64,000 bases of DNA, from NCBI RefSeq assembly GCF_001945445.1, contig NZ_MSXW01000058.1:62001-126000 (forward strand), in the 5' to 3' direction. Source of the stretch: Pseudomonas sp. PA27(2017). Lineage in GTDB: Bacteria > Pseudomonadota > Gammaproteobacteria > Pseudomonadales > Pseudomonadaceae. Under the pieces are notes generated by a model that worked only from the letters and a program-made list of their open reading frames with translations, did not search any database and was not told the DNA's origin. Below, one piece after another: positions 35,422-43,494 of this stretch (position 1 is the first letter of the stretch; each line of letters opens with the position of its first letter). Both the position numbers and the translations under genes were made by a program.

Positions 35422-35769
35422 TTATGGCAGGTGCTCCAGCCCTACGAGGGCGAGTTGCTCCTGGCAGATATGGTCGAGGGAGACGATGTCGGTGTCCTGT
35501 ATGGGCGCCGCATGCCAAACCACCAACTCTCGCTGCAGATTGAGAAACAGGAAGAACTGATCGTAGCGATCGGCCTCGCAAAAACGCCGCGCCAGGGTGG
35601 CACGCAGTTGATCGGGGCCCAGGGCCTCAACCTCCACGTGCAACGCAATGCCCCAGCATCGGTGATCGCGGCGACTGATGAATGCCACCCCGGAAGCAAG
35701 CGGCCAAACCGCGCCGCGCTCGGCAGCGGCGTGTTCGAGGAAGGTGCGCTTTTCCGAGGTCTGCATCAT
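35422..35769 (-). CDS. hrpV: Hrp negative regulator HrpV
   Basis: A 115-residue protein equal in length to P. syringae HrpV, the anti-activator that binds HrpS and lowers hrpL transcription. The sequence (EHAAAERGAVWPLASGVAFISRRDHRCWGIAL...CEADRYDQFFLFLNLQRELVVWH) is compact with no membrane segment. It is the last gene of the leftward operon, two bases after hrpT, as in P. syringae. Being encoded in the operon it represses gives a feedback loop. Confidence 0.88.
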   Translation of the reverse strand: MMQTSEKRTFLEHAAAERGAVWPLASGVAFISRRDHRCWGIALHVEVEALGPDQLRATLARRFCEADRYDQFFLFLNLQRELVVWHAAPIQDTDIVSLDHICQEQLALVGLEHLP

Positions 35770-35771
35770 GC

Positions 35772-35984
35772 TCAGTTCTCCAGCGGCGTAACGGTGTAGT
35801 CCAGGTCGCGCTGGCGATCCTGCTCATTGAGCCCCTGGCGCATGTCGTCGGGCCACCAGATCACCAGGCTCCTGGGGGTGGAGTCAGGACGCTTGCACGC
35901 CTGACCTGAACAACCTTTGGGGCTGGCACAACCGGCCAGCACACCGACTATCGACACAACGGCCAATACGCGAAACATCATCAT
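35772..35984 (-). CDS. hrpT: outer-membrane lipoprotein HrpT
   Basis: A 70-residue lipoprotein with a short signal peptide and lipobox (GVLAGC), then a Cys- and Pro-containing tail (SPKGCSGQACKRP). HrpT is the pilotin-like lipoprotein thought to help the HrcC secretin reach the outer membrane. It overlaps the hrcC stop codon (ATGA). Three consecutive ATG codons make the exact start ambiguous by two residues. Confidence 0.88.
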   Translation of the reverse strand: MMMFRVLAVVSIVGVLAGCASPKGCSGQACKRPDSTPRSLVIWWPDDMRQGLNEQDRQRDLDYTVTPLEN

Positions 35985-38080
35985 GGCTCCTTATCGCCTA
36001 GCAGCGAGGGGCGAAGTTCGAGGGAAGGGTCCAGGGCCTTGGCCTGGCGCATGGCGATGAAAACCTCGCTCTGCTCGCCGGGCTGCAGCCAGGCTTGCGG
36101 CCAGGCGCTCACGCCCAGGACCCAGCGACCGCCACACTGGCTCTCGTCGATACGCATGGGCATAGCCGAATCATTGCGCACAGCCACCACTGCCACGCCC
36201 CAGTCCTTGCGGACGAACCACTGGGAGTGCTCGGCATTGACCGTCAGCCCCGGGTCGAACCGGCACAGGGTGTTGTGCTGGAACGAGGCCCTGGCAGCAC
36301 TGAAGCCTTGCGGCAGCGTGCCGGCGACCAGGTTTTCGAATGCCTCGCGAACATCGTTGCGCGTCGGCCGGTCGGTGACACCGCGACGCGCCTGCACTTC
36401 CTTGAGCTGGCGATCGAGGTCATGGGGGTTGGCGTGTTGCACGTAGCGCGCTGGATTGACCTGGTCACCGATCAACCGCGGGGTGAGGATGAACAGCCGC
36501 TCGCGCTGGGTGTATTCACGGCTGCGCGACTGGAACAGCAGCTTGCCGATGACGGGAATATCGCCTAGCAGCGGAATCTTGTTGAGCCGGTCATTGGCCT
36601 CCACGCCATGAAAACCGCCGATCACCAGGGAGCCGTGTTCGGCGATCACCGCCTGGGTGCTGACGTTGCCACGACGCACGGACGGCTGTTCTTCCTTGAT
36701 CTGCGATTCGACGATCTGTCCATCTTCGATATCGACGATCAACTGAACCTGGGAGCGACCGTTGTGGTTCAACGAACGAGGAATCACCTGGAGGCTGGTG
36801 CCAGCGGTGATGGGTGCGATATTGGCGACACGCTCGGCCAGTGCGGTGAGGTACTCGGTGCGGCTGAAATCGATGACGGCCGGCTGGTTTTCCAGCGTCA
36901 GGATCGACGGGTTGCCGACGATCGAGGCGGCGCCATTGCCTTCAAGCGCTCGGAGGTCGGCGGAGAAGCGCCCGGCATCCTGGATAAACAGCGTCGAGGG
37001 CGCGCCTGGCTGGAGGAGGTTGGCACCGCCCGTCACACTGCCGGCCGTGAGCGACCAGCGGCTGGACAGTTCAGCCAGCTCGTTGCGATCGATGTCGAGA
37101 ATCACCGCATCGATCTCGATCACATTGCGCGGCACGTCCAGCTGAGCAATCAGCCCCTGGTACATGGCCTTGCGCGCCGGCAGGTCGTAGATCAGCACCG
37201 CGTTGTTGCGTACATCGGCGCTGACGCGAATCTTGCCACTTCGCTCACGGCCCTTGCCACTCGAAGATGGTACCGGCGCCAAGCCAATCATGGCCCCCAG
37301 ATCAGGGCCATAGCCGGAGTTTTCGAAGCCCGAGTTGGCTAGCGCGTCCTGGACCAGGGAGGACGAGTCGCGGCTGCCGCCACCGGCTCGCAAACCATTC
37401 AGGCTCGCCCCCGCATCCACCGCGCCCCGCATGCCGGTCTGCGAACGGGCGTCCAGAAGTTCTTGGAGAATGCGTGCCACGCCGGCCACCTGCAACTCCT
37501 GATCCCGGTAACGGATTGTGCGATCGGCAACGTTGGCGTACTTGAGCGGGAACACGATGACATCCTGCTTCTCCGCCTCCTCCGGCTCCTCGACCTTTTC
37601 GCCGTAGTCCCGGATTAACTGCACGTACTTGGCCGGGCCGCGTACCAGCACCGCGCCTTCGTCCGGCAACAGCCCCCAGCCGAAGCGCGGATCGAGCAGG
37701 CCGATCTTGCTCAGCGCCGCCTCGAGGTCGTCGACCGCCTCCGAGGACACGTCAATGCGTGCCGAGGTCTGTTCCTGGGTGGGACTGACGTACAGGGTCT
37801 CGTTGAAGACGAACCACTGAAAGTGGTACTCACGGCCCAGCCGGTCGAGAAACCCCTGGGGATTGTCGGCGCGAATGCGCCCATCGATCACACCGTCCAT
37901 GGGCGGCATGTCGAGGGCCAGGCCGAACTCGCGGGCGAAGTCGCCCAGCGCGGTCATCAATTCCGCCTGCTGAGCGTCATAGGCGTAGGCCGTGCGCTTC
38001 CAGCTTTCCGGCGGGAGCGCGAGTGCAGGCATCGCGACAACGAAATACAACCACGGTAGCCATCTCAGGGCCTTGCGCAT
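35981..38080 (-). CDS. hrcC: type III outer-membrane secretin HrcC
   Basis: A 699-residue secretin with a signal peptide (WLPWLYFVVAMPALA), periplasmic N-domains (AQQAELMTALGDFAREFGLALDMPP...GFLDRLGREYHFQWFVFNETLYVSP; IVFPLKYANVADRTI) and a C-terminal barrel domain (PAVIDFSRTEYLTALAERVANIAPITAGTSLQVIPRSL, VQLIVDIEDGQ, VIAEHGSLVIGGFHG, IPLLGDIPVIGKLLF). It makes the outer-membrane ring through which the Hrp pilus passes. It lies 12 bases after hrpG. Confidence 0.97.
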   Translation of the reverse strand: MRKALRWLPWLYFVVAMPALALPPESWKRTAYAYDAQQAELMTALGDFAREFGLALDMPPMDGVIDGRIRADNPQGFLDRLGREYHFQWFVFNETLYVSPTQEQTSARIDVSSEAVDDLEAALSKIGLLDPRFGWGLLPDEGAVLVRGPAKYVQLIRDYGEKVEEPEEAEKQDVIVFPLKYANVADRTIRYRDQELQVAGVARILQELLDARSQTGMRGAVDAGASLNGLRAGGGSRDSSSLVQDALANSGFENSGYGPDLGAMIGLAPVPSSSGKGRERSGKIRVSADVRNNAVLIYDLPARKAMYQGLIAQLDVPRNVIEIDAVILDIDRNELAELSSRWSLTAGSVTGGANLLQPGAPSTLFIQDAGRFSADLRALEGNGAASIVGNPSILTLENQPAVIDFSRTEYLTALAERVANIAPITAGTSLQVIPRSLNHNGRSQVQLIVDIEDGQIVESQIKEEQPSVRRGNVSTQAVIAEHGSLVIGGFHGVEANDRLNKIPLLGDIPVIGKLLFQSRSREYTQRERLFILTPRLIGDQVNPARYVQHANPHDLDRQLKEVQARRGVTDRPTRNDVREAFENLVAGTLPQGFSAARASFQHNTLCRFDPGLTVNAEHSQWFVRKDWGVAVVAVRNDSAMPMRIDESQCGGRWVLGVSAWPQAWLQPGEQSEVFIAMRQAKALDPSLELRPSLLGDKEP

Positions 38081-38092
38081 CAGTTACTCCTG

Positions 38093-38506
38093 TCAGCGGG
38101 CTTCAATGCCCTTCGGGTTGAACGGGGTGGAATCGGTAAAATCGAACGTGCGAGTACTGGCCAGGCTGAGCATAGCGGCCCGCTGGTTAGCCAGATTTTC
38201 CAGGGCCGTCAGGATCTGCGAGGCCTGGACGGGCAGCGGCAACCACTCCACCAGCACCAGGGCATGCGCCTGGGGATCGAAAGCCAGGGCTCCGCGGCAG
38301 CCACAGGCCAGGCCAGCGCCCGCTTCGCCCAGCAAGACGGCAATGCGCGCGAGATCCCAGCCCTGACAGATCTCCAGGCTGCAGCGCAGGCCTGCGCCAT
38401 GCAGGCTTATCTGGAACGAGGCGTCATCGACCCAGCACTCGAGGCTGGCCGGATACCCCTCGCCACACCATGCCGCGAACGCTTGGTTAAACTCACTGTA
38501 TGCCAT
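38093..38506 (-). CDS. hrpG: HrpG, chaperone-like regulator
   Basis: A 137-residue protein whose position and size correspond to HrpG. In P. syringae HrpG resembles type III chaperones and relieves HrpV repression of HrpS by binding HrpV. The sequence (YSEFNQAFAAWCGEGYPASLECWVDDASFQISLHGAGLRCSLEICQGW) fits an alpha-beta chaperone fold. Its start overlaps hrpF by 14 bases. This HrpG is unrelated to the two-component HrpG of Xanthomonas. Confidence 0.85.
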   Translation of the reverse strand: MAYSEFNQAFAAWCGEGYPASLECWVDDASFQISLHGAGLRCSLEICQGWDLARIAVLLGEAGAGLACGCRGALAFDPQAHALVLVEWLPLPVQASQILTALENLANQRAAMLSLASTRTFDFTDSTPFNPKGIEAR

Positions 38507-38717
38507 CGATGATGGCTTTGGTCAGGCCATGCTGAGCACGCAGTTCCTCGCCAACCATTGCACCGGTCAACTGCGCCCGGCGGGCCGCATCGTTGTATGC
38601 ATTGATATCATCGACGCTGGCCGTGTCCATGGCCTGGTGCAGGGCATCCATCATCCCCTCCTTGGCCTCCTTGTTGACACGGTCCAAGCCGTTGCGCAAC
38701 GCGTTGATACTGGTCAT
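38493..38717 (-). CDS. hrpF: small Hrp protein HrpF (pilus-subunit-like)
   Basis: A 74-residue helical protein (MTSINALRNGLDRVNKEAKEGMMDAL...) of the YscF-like small Hrp proteins; in P. syringae it is needed for secretion and is encoded between hrpE and hrpG. The ATG overlaps the hrpE stop codon as ATGA, and no hrp box was found upstream. The internal start at 38717 is supported by GGAGATCAGGC-like upstream bases (AAGGAG). Confidence 0.87.
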   Translation of the reverse strand: MTSINALRNGLDRVNKEAKEGMMDALHQAMDTASVDDINAYNDAARRAQLTGAMVGEELRAQHGLTKAIIDGIQ

Positions 38718-39340
38718 GCCTGATCTCCTTGTTGATGTAGATGCATCGGTGAATGCGCCGCCGCATCCGCCGCTGGCTGGCCGGCGAGCGAGCTGCGCAA
38801 GCCATCCCAATCGAGTTCCAGCGCCCCTTGGGCGTGGCTCAGGCGTAGCGCCTGCAACCCGAGCTGGGGGCTCTCGTGCACGGTCCACAGGCTGGCGAAT
38901 GGCGAAGCGTCCAGCCAGGCCCGCACCGCTTGCGCCTGCTGCGGATGACAACTGAGCGTAGCCGCGGCCTGGGCAGCCGGACTGGCGCTCAGATTGCGCA
39001 GCACGGCGTGGATACGCTGGGACAGATCCGTCTCGTCGAGCAGACGGCTCAGGGCATGGCTCAGCAGGCGGTCGAGACTGGCCAGCACCTCGCGCTGAAG
39101 TGCCGCGTGCTCGTCAGCGAAGGCCTGCAGTTGGAAATTGGCCTGCTCCCAGAAAGCCGCCTGGGCGTCCTGCAGGTACTGCTGACACTGCTGTTCTGCA
39201 GCCTGAAGCAGTTCATCCGCCTGTTGCCTGGCCTGCTCGAGCAACTGCTCGGCGCGCCGCACCTCGTCGAGGGTCTCACGACGCAGCAGCGGCTCGTGCA
39301 ACACCTGCTCGGGCACCGCCAGCCTACGCTTGACCAGCAT
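38714..39340 (-). CDS. hrpE: type III ATPase-regulating stator HrpE (SctL)
   Basis: A 208-residue protein of the SctL/FliH/YscL family, the stator that holds and inhibits the HrcN ATPase. A long helical, Gln/Glu/Ala-rich N-terminal part (EVRRAEQLLEQARQQADELLQAAEQQ) is followed by a globular C-terminal domain (VLASLDRLLSHALSRLL...). The start MLVKRRLAVPEQ overlaps the end of hrpD by 17 bases. It is slightly longer than I recall for P. syringae HrpE because of an Ala/His/Gln-rich tail. Confidence 0.9.
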   Translation of the reverse strand: MLVKRRLAVPEQVLHEPLLRRETLDEVRRAEQLLEQARQQADELLQAAEQQCQQYLQDAQAAFWEQANFQLQAFADEHAALQREVLASLDRLLSHALSRLLDETDLSQRIHAVLRNLSASPAAQAAATLSCHPQQAQAVRAWLDASPFASLWTVHESPQLGLQALRLSHAQGALELDWDGLRSSLAGQPAADAAAHSPMHLHQQGDQA

Positions 39341-39869
39341 GCTCACCTCCCCGCGCCACGCGCCAGAGCACCGCTGACCAGAGCGTATCCAGGCGGTGGC
39401 CTGGCAGCCCGGACGGAAGCTCGTCGAGCGCCGCCGACGGCCACTGCAGCCGTACCCTCGCCCAGCGCTGCGGCCCGACCCAGGCGCCCAGCAGAAGACG
39501 TGCGTCGACCGGCCCAGCGGGTAGCCAGAGCCCTGGGCGTAACGCCTTCGCCAAGCTGCGGCACCAACGCTCGTCGACACTCGGCAAGGCGTCACAAGAG
39601 CGCGACAAGGCGCATACGCCTTCGACGAGATGCAGCGTGAAGATCTGTTCGGCTTCGGACAAACCGATCCAGCGTAACAGCCCCTGGTGAGGCTCCGGGG
39701 GTTGCGCCAGTCGCACCGCGCGGCTTTCGGCGATGCACGCATGGCGGCTGATGGGTGAGCGAAGGGCCAGGGCCATATGCTCGGCATTGGCACCGACGGT
39801 CCATCCTGAGGAAGCGGGGTCGCCGGCCGCATACCACCAGCGAATCCAGCCGGCTGCCAGCCCGTCCAT
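39324..39869 (-). CDS. hrpD: type III accessory protein HrpD (SctK-like)
   Basis: A 181-residue protein at the hrpD position. HrpD corresponds to the SctK/YscK group, a sorting-platform adaptor of low sequence conservation. The start MDGLAAGW was chosen because its ATG overlaps the hrcJ stop codon (TGATG); the longer frame would read back through hrcJ. No membrane segment is present. Assignment rests on position, length and weak family resemblance. Confidence 0.82.
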   Translation of the reverse strand: MDGLAAGWIRWWYAAGDPASSGWTVGANAEHMALALRSPISRHACIAESRAVRLAQPPEPHQGLLRWIGLSEAEQIFTLHLVEGVCALSRSCDALPSVDERWCRSLAKALRPGLWLPAGPVDARLLLGAWVGPQRWARVRLQWPSAALDELPSGLPGHRLDTLWSAVLWRVARGGEHAGQA

Positions 39870-40669
39870 CAGGTGCGGCTCGGCAAGGTGGTGGTGGAGC
39901 GCCGCGGCGCAAGGCGAGAAAGCAATGCCTGCCGCCAGTCGGCACGCGCGGCCAGAACGATGACTAGCAACAGCAAGGCGAGCACCACTGGCGCGCCCCA
40001 CAGGACCCGCTGCCAGAAGCCCAACTGGTGCTCCTCGAGCAGGAAGGGTCCGAACTTGACCAGGGGCTCGGCGTCGTCGAAGGCCGCTGCCGGCACGAAG
40101 ACGATGGAAAACTTTCCGGAGTCGGCACTGACCGTGTCGGCCATGCCGGGAATGCTGCTGGACACCATCATCTGGATGCGCTGACGCACGGCATCCGGCT
40201 CCAGCCGCTCCGAGTGCTTGATGAATACCGCGGCCGACGCCGGCTGTACGGGCTCACCGGGCGCGACCCGCTCCGGCAACACCACGTGTACACGGGCGAC
40301 GATGACGCCATCGATCTGCGACAGCGTTGACTCGAGTTCCTGGGACAGGGCATAGATGTAACGCGCCCGTTCCTCCAGGGGCGTGGAGATGACGCCCTCT
40401 TTCTTGAAGATTTCACCGATGCTGGTACGGGCACGGCGCGGCAGGCCGGCGGACTCCAGGATACGAATGGCGCGATTGGTATCAGCGCGATCCACGGAGA
40501 CGACGATGCCACTTTTTTCCGTGCGCTTACCCGTGTCGATCCGGTAATCGCCCAGGGAGGCGATCACGTCGTTGGCATCCTGTTCGGACAGCCCGCTGAA
40601 CAGGTCGGTCTGCTCGCTACAGCCGGCCAGCATCAACACGCAGAACCACAGGGCAAGTCGCTTCTTCAC
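39869..40669 (-). CDS. hrcJ: type III inner-ring lipoprotein HrcJ
   Basis: A 266-residue SctJ/YscJ-family lipoprotein. The lipobox LAGC (Cys18) is followed by the conserved TDLFSGLSEQDANDVIASL and GIVVSVDR, and LPERVAPGEPVQPASAAVFIKH. A C-terminal membrane helix (APVVLALLLLVIVLAARADW) precedes a short basic tail. It builds the periplasmic inner ring with HrpQ. Eight bases separate it from hrpB. Confidence 0.96.
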   Translation of the reverse strand: MKKRLALWFCVLMLAGCSEQTDLFSGLSEQDANDVIASLGDYRIDTGKRTEKSGIVVSVDRADTNRAIRILESAGLPRRARTSIGEIFKKEGVISTPLEERARYIYALSQELESTLSQIDGVIVARVHVVLPERVAPGEPVQPASAAVFIKHSERLEPDAVRQRIQMMVSSSIPGMADTVSADSGKFSIVFVPAAAFDDAEPLVKFGPFLLEEHQLGFWQRVLWGAPVVLALLLLVIVLAARADWRQALLSRLAPRRSTTTLPSRT

Positions 40670-40677
40670 GGGCTGGC

Positions 40678-41052
40678 CTATTGCATGTTGGTGAGTTTTT
40701 CGAGGGCCTGACCACCCTTGCCTATGACTTTGGTGGTCACCGCCATCTCGAGCGAATAGCGAGACAGGGCCCTGCTCACGTCGGCGATCGACGAGGGATC
40801 ATTGACGTTGATCACCTCTTTCATACCCCGTTTGGCATCCTGGGTCAGCTGCTCCAGCGACCCCATGCGTCCGCCCACCGCCTCGGCCAGGAAGGCTCCA
40901 CTACGGCTCGGTTCGTCGGCACCACGGTCATGCATCAGCGAGGCGAACAGTTCGATGTCCGCCCTGGAGGGTTCGTTGACCAACCCCTGTTCGAGTTCGA
41001 TCCCACCCTTTTTGGCGATATTGTTGAGGTCATCGCTTGCCAAGATATTCAT
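40678..41052 (-). CDS. hrpB: HrpB, inner-rod-like Hrp protein
   Basis: A 124-residue protein at the hrpB position with the length known in P. syringae. The helical C-terminus (SIADVSRALSRYSLEMAVTTKVIGKGGQALEKLTNMQ) has the pattern of SctI inner-rod proteins. It is translated 94 bases after hrpZ. GGAGAT precedes the start. Confidence 0.9.
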   Translation of the reverse strand: MNILASDDLNNIAKKGGIELEQGLVNEPSRADIELFASLMHDRGADEPSRSGAFLAEAVGGRMGSLEQLTQDAKRGMKEVINVNDPSSIADVSRALSRYSLEMAVTTKVIGKGGQALEKLTNMQ

Positions 41053-41146
41053 TGGGCAAATCTCCAGTGCTGGCTCGGCGTGCGCAACGCGACGCCATCA
41101 TGAGTTCGGCTCCATGCATCCCTGTATGGAGCCTGCGAGAAGTCGA

Positions 41147-42085
41147 TCAGACCTGCTGCCTGCCACCGCCGGGCAACATCTGATTGACGATCGAGTCGGC
41201 CGCTTCCGCCGCCCCCTGACCAAGGCTCTGCATGTCGAGCTTCTTGCTGAGGTTTTGCAGCTCGCCCATCACGCCGCCAATCGCCTCGCTCAGTTGCTTG
41301 AGAATGTCGCCACCGGCCTGGGACGGCGCACCGGACGGGCTGCCCAGTCCGCCGGTACCACCCAGCGAATCCTGCGCCGACTGCGCGCCCTGCCCAATGC
41401 CACCGCCAGGCACCTGCCCGGAAGCCCGTGCATCGAGTTGCTGGCCGATCATGCCGATGGCCGACTTGAACGCCTCGGTCTCGCCTTTGTCGAGGTGTTT
41501 GTTCTCGATCAGCTCCTTGCCCCAGGAGCCGGCATCCGGTGGTGGAAACTGCTTGGGGTTGGCATCCATGAACTTGGCGACATCCATCATCATGCCGGCG
41601 TCTTTCTGCTCGAACGTCGAGCCCTGCCCATTGGTTTCAGGCTTGAGCATGCCATCCAAGGAGGACTTGGCCAGGCCACTGAGCACCTGGTCCATTAGAT
41701 TCGAGCCACCCTGCTGGCCCATACCTGGCGCGCCACCGCCGCCTGCTGGCGACTGCGACTGGCCGAAATCCTTGCCGAGCTTTTCACCAATAAGTTGCTC
41801 AAGCAGCTTGGTCAGCAGTTGCTGCAGGTCACCGCCCTGCGCACCGGCACCGCCCAGGCCACCGCCCGGCCCGCCTAGGCCGCCACCCTGGCCACCCTGG
41901 CCGCCGAGCTTGTCGTTAACCATCTGCCCGAGACCGGAGTCGCCTCCGCCGGCCTTCATCAGCAGCTGCACCAGCTTCTTGATGACGTCGTCCAGACTCT
42001 GCGTCTGGTTCTGGCCCATGGATCTGTCGGAGAAACCCACCCGGTTACTGGTGTCCAGGGCCAGGTTGTTGCTTATCATGTTCAT
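41147..42085 (-). CDS. hrpZ: harpin HrpZ
   Basis: A 312-residue harpin: Gly/Gln-rich, no cysteine, heat-stable type composition. Segments aligning by eye with P. syringae HrpZ are NLMDQVLSGLAKSSLDGML and VAKFMDANPKQFPPPDAGSW with KGETEAFKSAIGMIGQQL. A long Gly run (GGQGGQGGGLGGPGGGLGG, about residues 61-79) is distinctive. Harpins are secreted by the pilus and can form membrane pores and provoke the plant hypersensitive response. It is the second gene after hrpA. Confidence 0.93.
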   Translation of the reverse strand: MNMISNNLALDTSNRVGFSDRSMGQNQTQSLDDVIKKLVQLLMKAGGGDSGLGQMVNDKLGGQGGQGGGLGGPGGGLGGAGAQGGDLQQLLTKLLEQLIGEKLGKDFGQSQSPAGGGGAPGMGQQGGSNLMDQVLSGLAKSSLDGMLKPETNGQGSTFEQKDAGMMMDVAKFMDANPKQFPPPDAGSWGKELIENKHLDKGETEAFKSAIGMIGQQLDARASGQVPGGGIGQGAQSAQDSLGGTGGLGSPSGAPSQAGGDILKQLSEAIGGVMGELQNLSKKLDMQSLGQGAAEAADSIVNQMLPGGGRQQV

Positions 42086-42141
42086 ATCGGCTCTACGCCC
42101 CCATTAAGATGAATAGGCATTCACGTGCCTCGGCAGAGGTC

Positions 42142-42447
42142 TCAGTACTGGATGCCCTTGCCGGCGGTAATGGCGGAACTGATGCTCTTGTTGGCGGTGT
42201 CCTGCGCCATCGACTTGATACCGTCGGCGGCGGCGACATCGGCGTTCTTGCGCGCAGCCTCGCTTACGGCCGCCTTTCGCTGGGCGCCGGCCTGGTCGTC
42301 CAGCTCCCCTTGCTTGATCGTTTCATCGAGTGTCTTGTTGTTGGTACTGGCGTTACGAAGCGCGTTCGCGCCATCCTGACGCGAGCCGATTTCATTGAAA
42401 TTCTGCAGCCCGTTGTTGAAAAAGTTCTGGATACCGGTAAGAGACAT
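42142..42447 (-). CDS. hrpA: Hrp pilus subunit HrpA
   Basis: A 101-residue small helical protein with the pilin-like layout: a variable N-terminal half (MSLTGIQNFFNNGLQNFNEIG) and an Ala-rich helical C-terminal half (AQRKAAVSEAARKNADVAAADGIKSMAQDTANKSISSAI). HrpA polymerises into the long extracellular Hrp pilus. The start is fixed by a hrp box about 50 bases upstream and GAGGAT; a longer frame would include the promoter. HrpA sequences diverge greatly, so position and size matter most. Confidence 0.9.
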   Translation of the reverse strand: MSLTGIQNFFNNGLQNFNEIGSRQDGANALRNASTNNKTLDETIKQGELDDQAGAQRKAAVSEAARKNADVAAADGIKSMAQDTANKSISSAITAGKGIQY

Positions 42448-42494
42448 GGCGTCTATCCTCTGTATGTGGTCACAACGTTTATCGTTGTGCAGCC

Positions 42495-42523
42495 TGGGTG
42501 GCGTCGGTACGCCAATCGGTTCC
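42495..42523 (-). promoter_or_regulatory. hrp box of the hrpA operon
   Basis: On the minus strand GGAACC (42523-42518) and CCACCCA (42501-42495) are 16 bases apart, a full HrpL consensus. It is the only hrp box I found for the 11-gene leftward run hrpA to hrpV. Confidence 0.94.
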
Positions 42524-42557
42524 ACCAGTACGGCGAACTTTTCCGGGCAATTGCCTT

Positions 42558-43454
42558 TCACACATCGAGATCCTTCATCCGCTGGTAGAGGGTGCGGCGA
42601 GGGATATCCAGCTCACTGGTGACCGCGGCAATGCAGTGGTCATTGCGCTTGAGCGACTGCTGGATGAGGGTCTTCTCGATCAGCCGCAACTGGTTCTTGA
42701 GGCCAGTTTCCGAGGACTCGTCCGGGTCGTCGTCGATCAGAGGCATGCCGAGTACGTGGCGTCGAGCGGCGGATTTGAGCTCGCGGTAATTGCCAGGCCA
42801 ACCATGGCTGAGCAGCAGCACTTCGACCCGCTCGTCGATCACCGGGGCAGGCATGTTGAGCTCGACCTCGGCAGTGGCAACGAAATGCCTGAAAACCGAC
42901 ACGATATGGCCGGGGCGCTGACGCAGCGGCGGCAGGCTGAGACTCATCACACTAAGCCGGTAATACAGATCGCGGCGAAACAGCCCCCCCTCCATCAGCA
43001 GATCGAGCGAACGCTGGGCGGAGGCCACTACACCTATATCCAGGGGTATGACCCGAGTCGATCCCAAGCGCTCAACCTGGCGGCTCTCCAAGACCCTCAG
43101 GAGCTTGACCTGCAGATTGAGGGGCATGCTGTCGATCTCGTCGAGATAAAGCGTGCCCCTGTGTGCCGCTTCGAAATAGCCGCTGCGGTCTCTATCCGCC
43201 CCGGTGAAAGCCCCGGCATTGACACCGAACAGTTCGCTCTCGAACAAGGTTTCCGGGATGGCCGCGCAATTCACCGCGACGAAGGGCCCCTTGGGCCTTG
43301 AAAGTTTGTGTAGATGTCGCGCGACCGTATCCTTGCCAGTGCCCGTTTCACCCAACAGCAGCACATCAATACCCAACTCGGAAATACTCTGTCCTAATAC
43401 GTCCAAACTCGAAATTCCATTCTCGAGCACCAACAGATCTAGAGCAGACTCCAT
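42558..43454 (-). CDS. hrpS: sigma-54 enhancer-binding activator HrpS
   Basis: A 298-residue AAA+ activator without a receiver domain. Walker A is GETGTGKD (35-42), the sigma-54 contact loop is GAFTGA (81-86), Walker B lies in TLYLDEIDSMP, and a C-terminal Fis-type helix-turn-helix (HCIAAVTSELDIPRRTLYQRMKDL) binds DNA. With HrpR it activates hrpL. It is inhibited by HrpV. It lies 40 bases after hrpR. Confidence 0.94.
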   Translation of the reverse strand: MESALDLLVLENGISSLDVLGQSISELGIDVLLLGETGTGKDTVARHLHKLSRPKGPFVAVNCAAIPETLFESELFGVNAGAFTGADRDRSGYFEAAHRGTLYLDEIDSMPLNLQVKLLRVLESRQVERLGSTRVIPLDIGVVASAQRSLDLLMEGGLFRRDLYYRLSVMSLSLPPLRQRPGHIVSVFRHFVATAEVELNMPAPVIDERVEVLLLSHGWPGNYRELKSAARRHVLGMPLIDDDPDESSETGLKNQLRLIEKTLIQQSLKRNDHCIAAVTSELDIPRRTLYQRMKDLDV

Positions 43455-43494
43455 ACTTCATCCCCGACCACTGGAATATTACCTATGCGACGAG

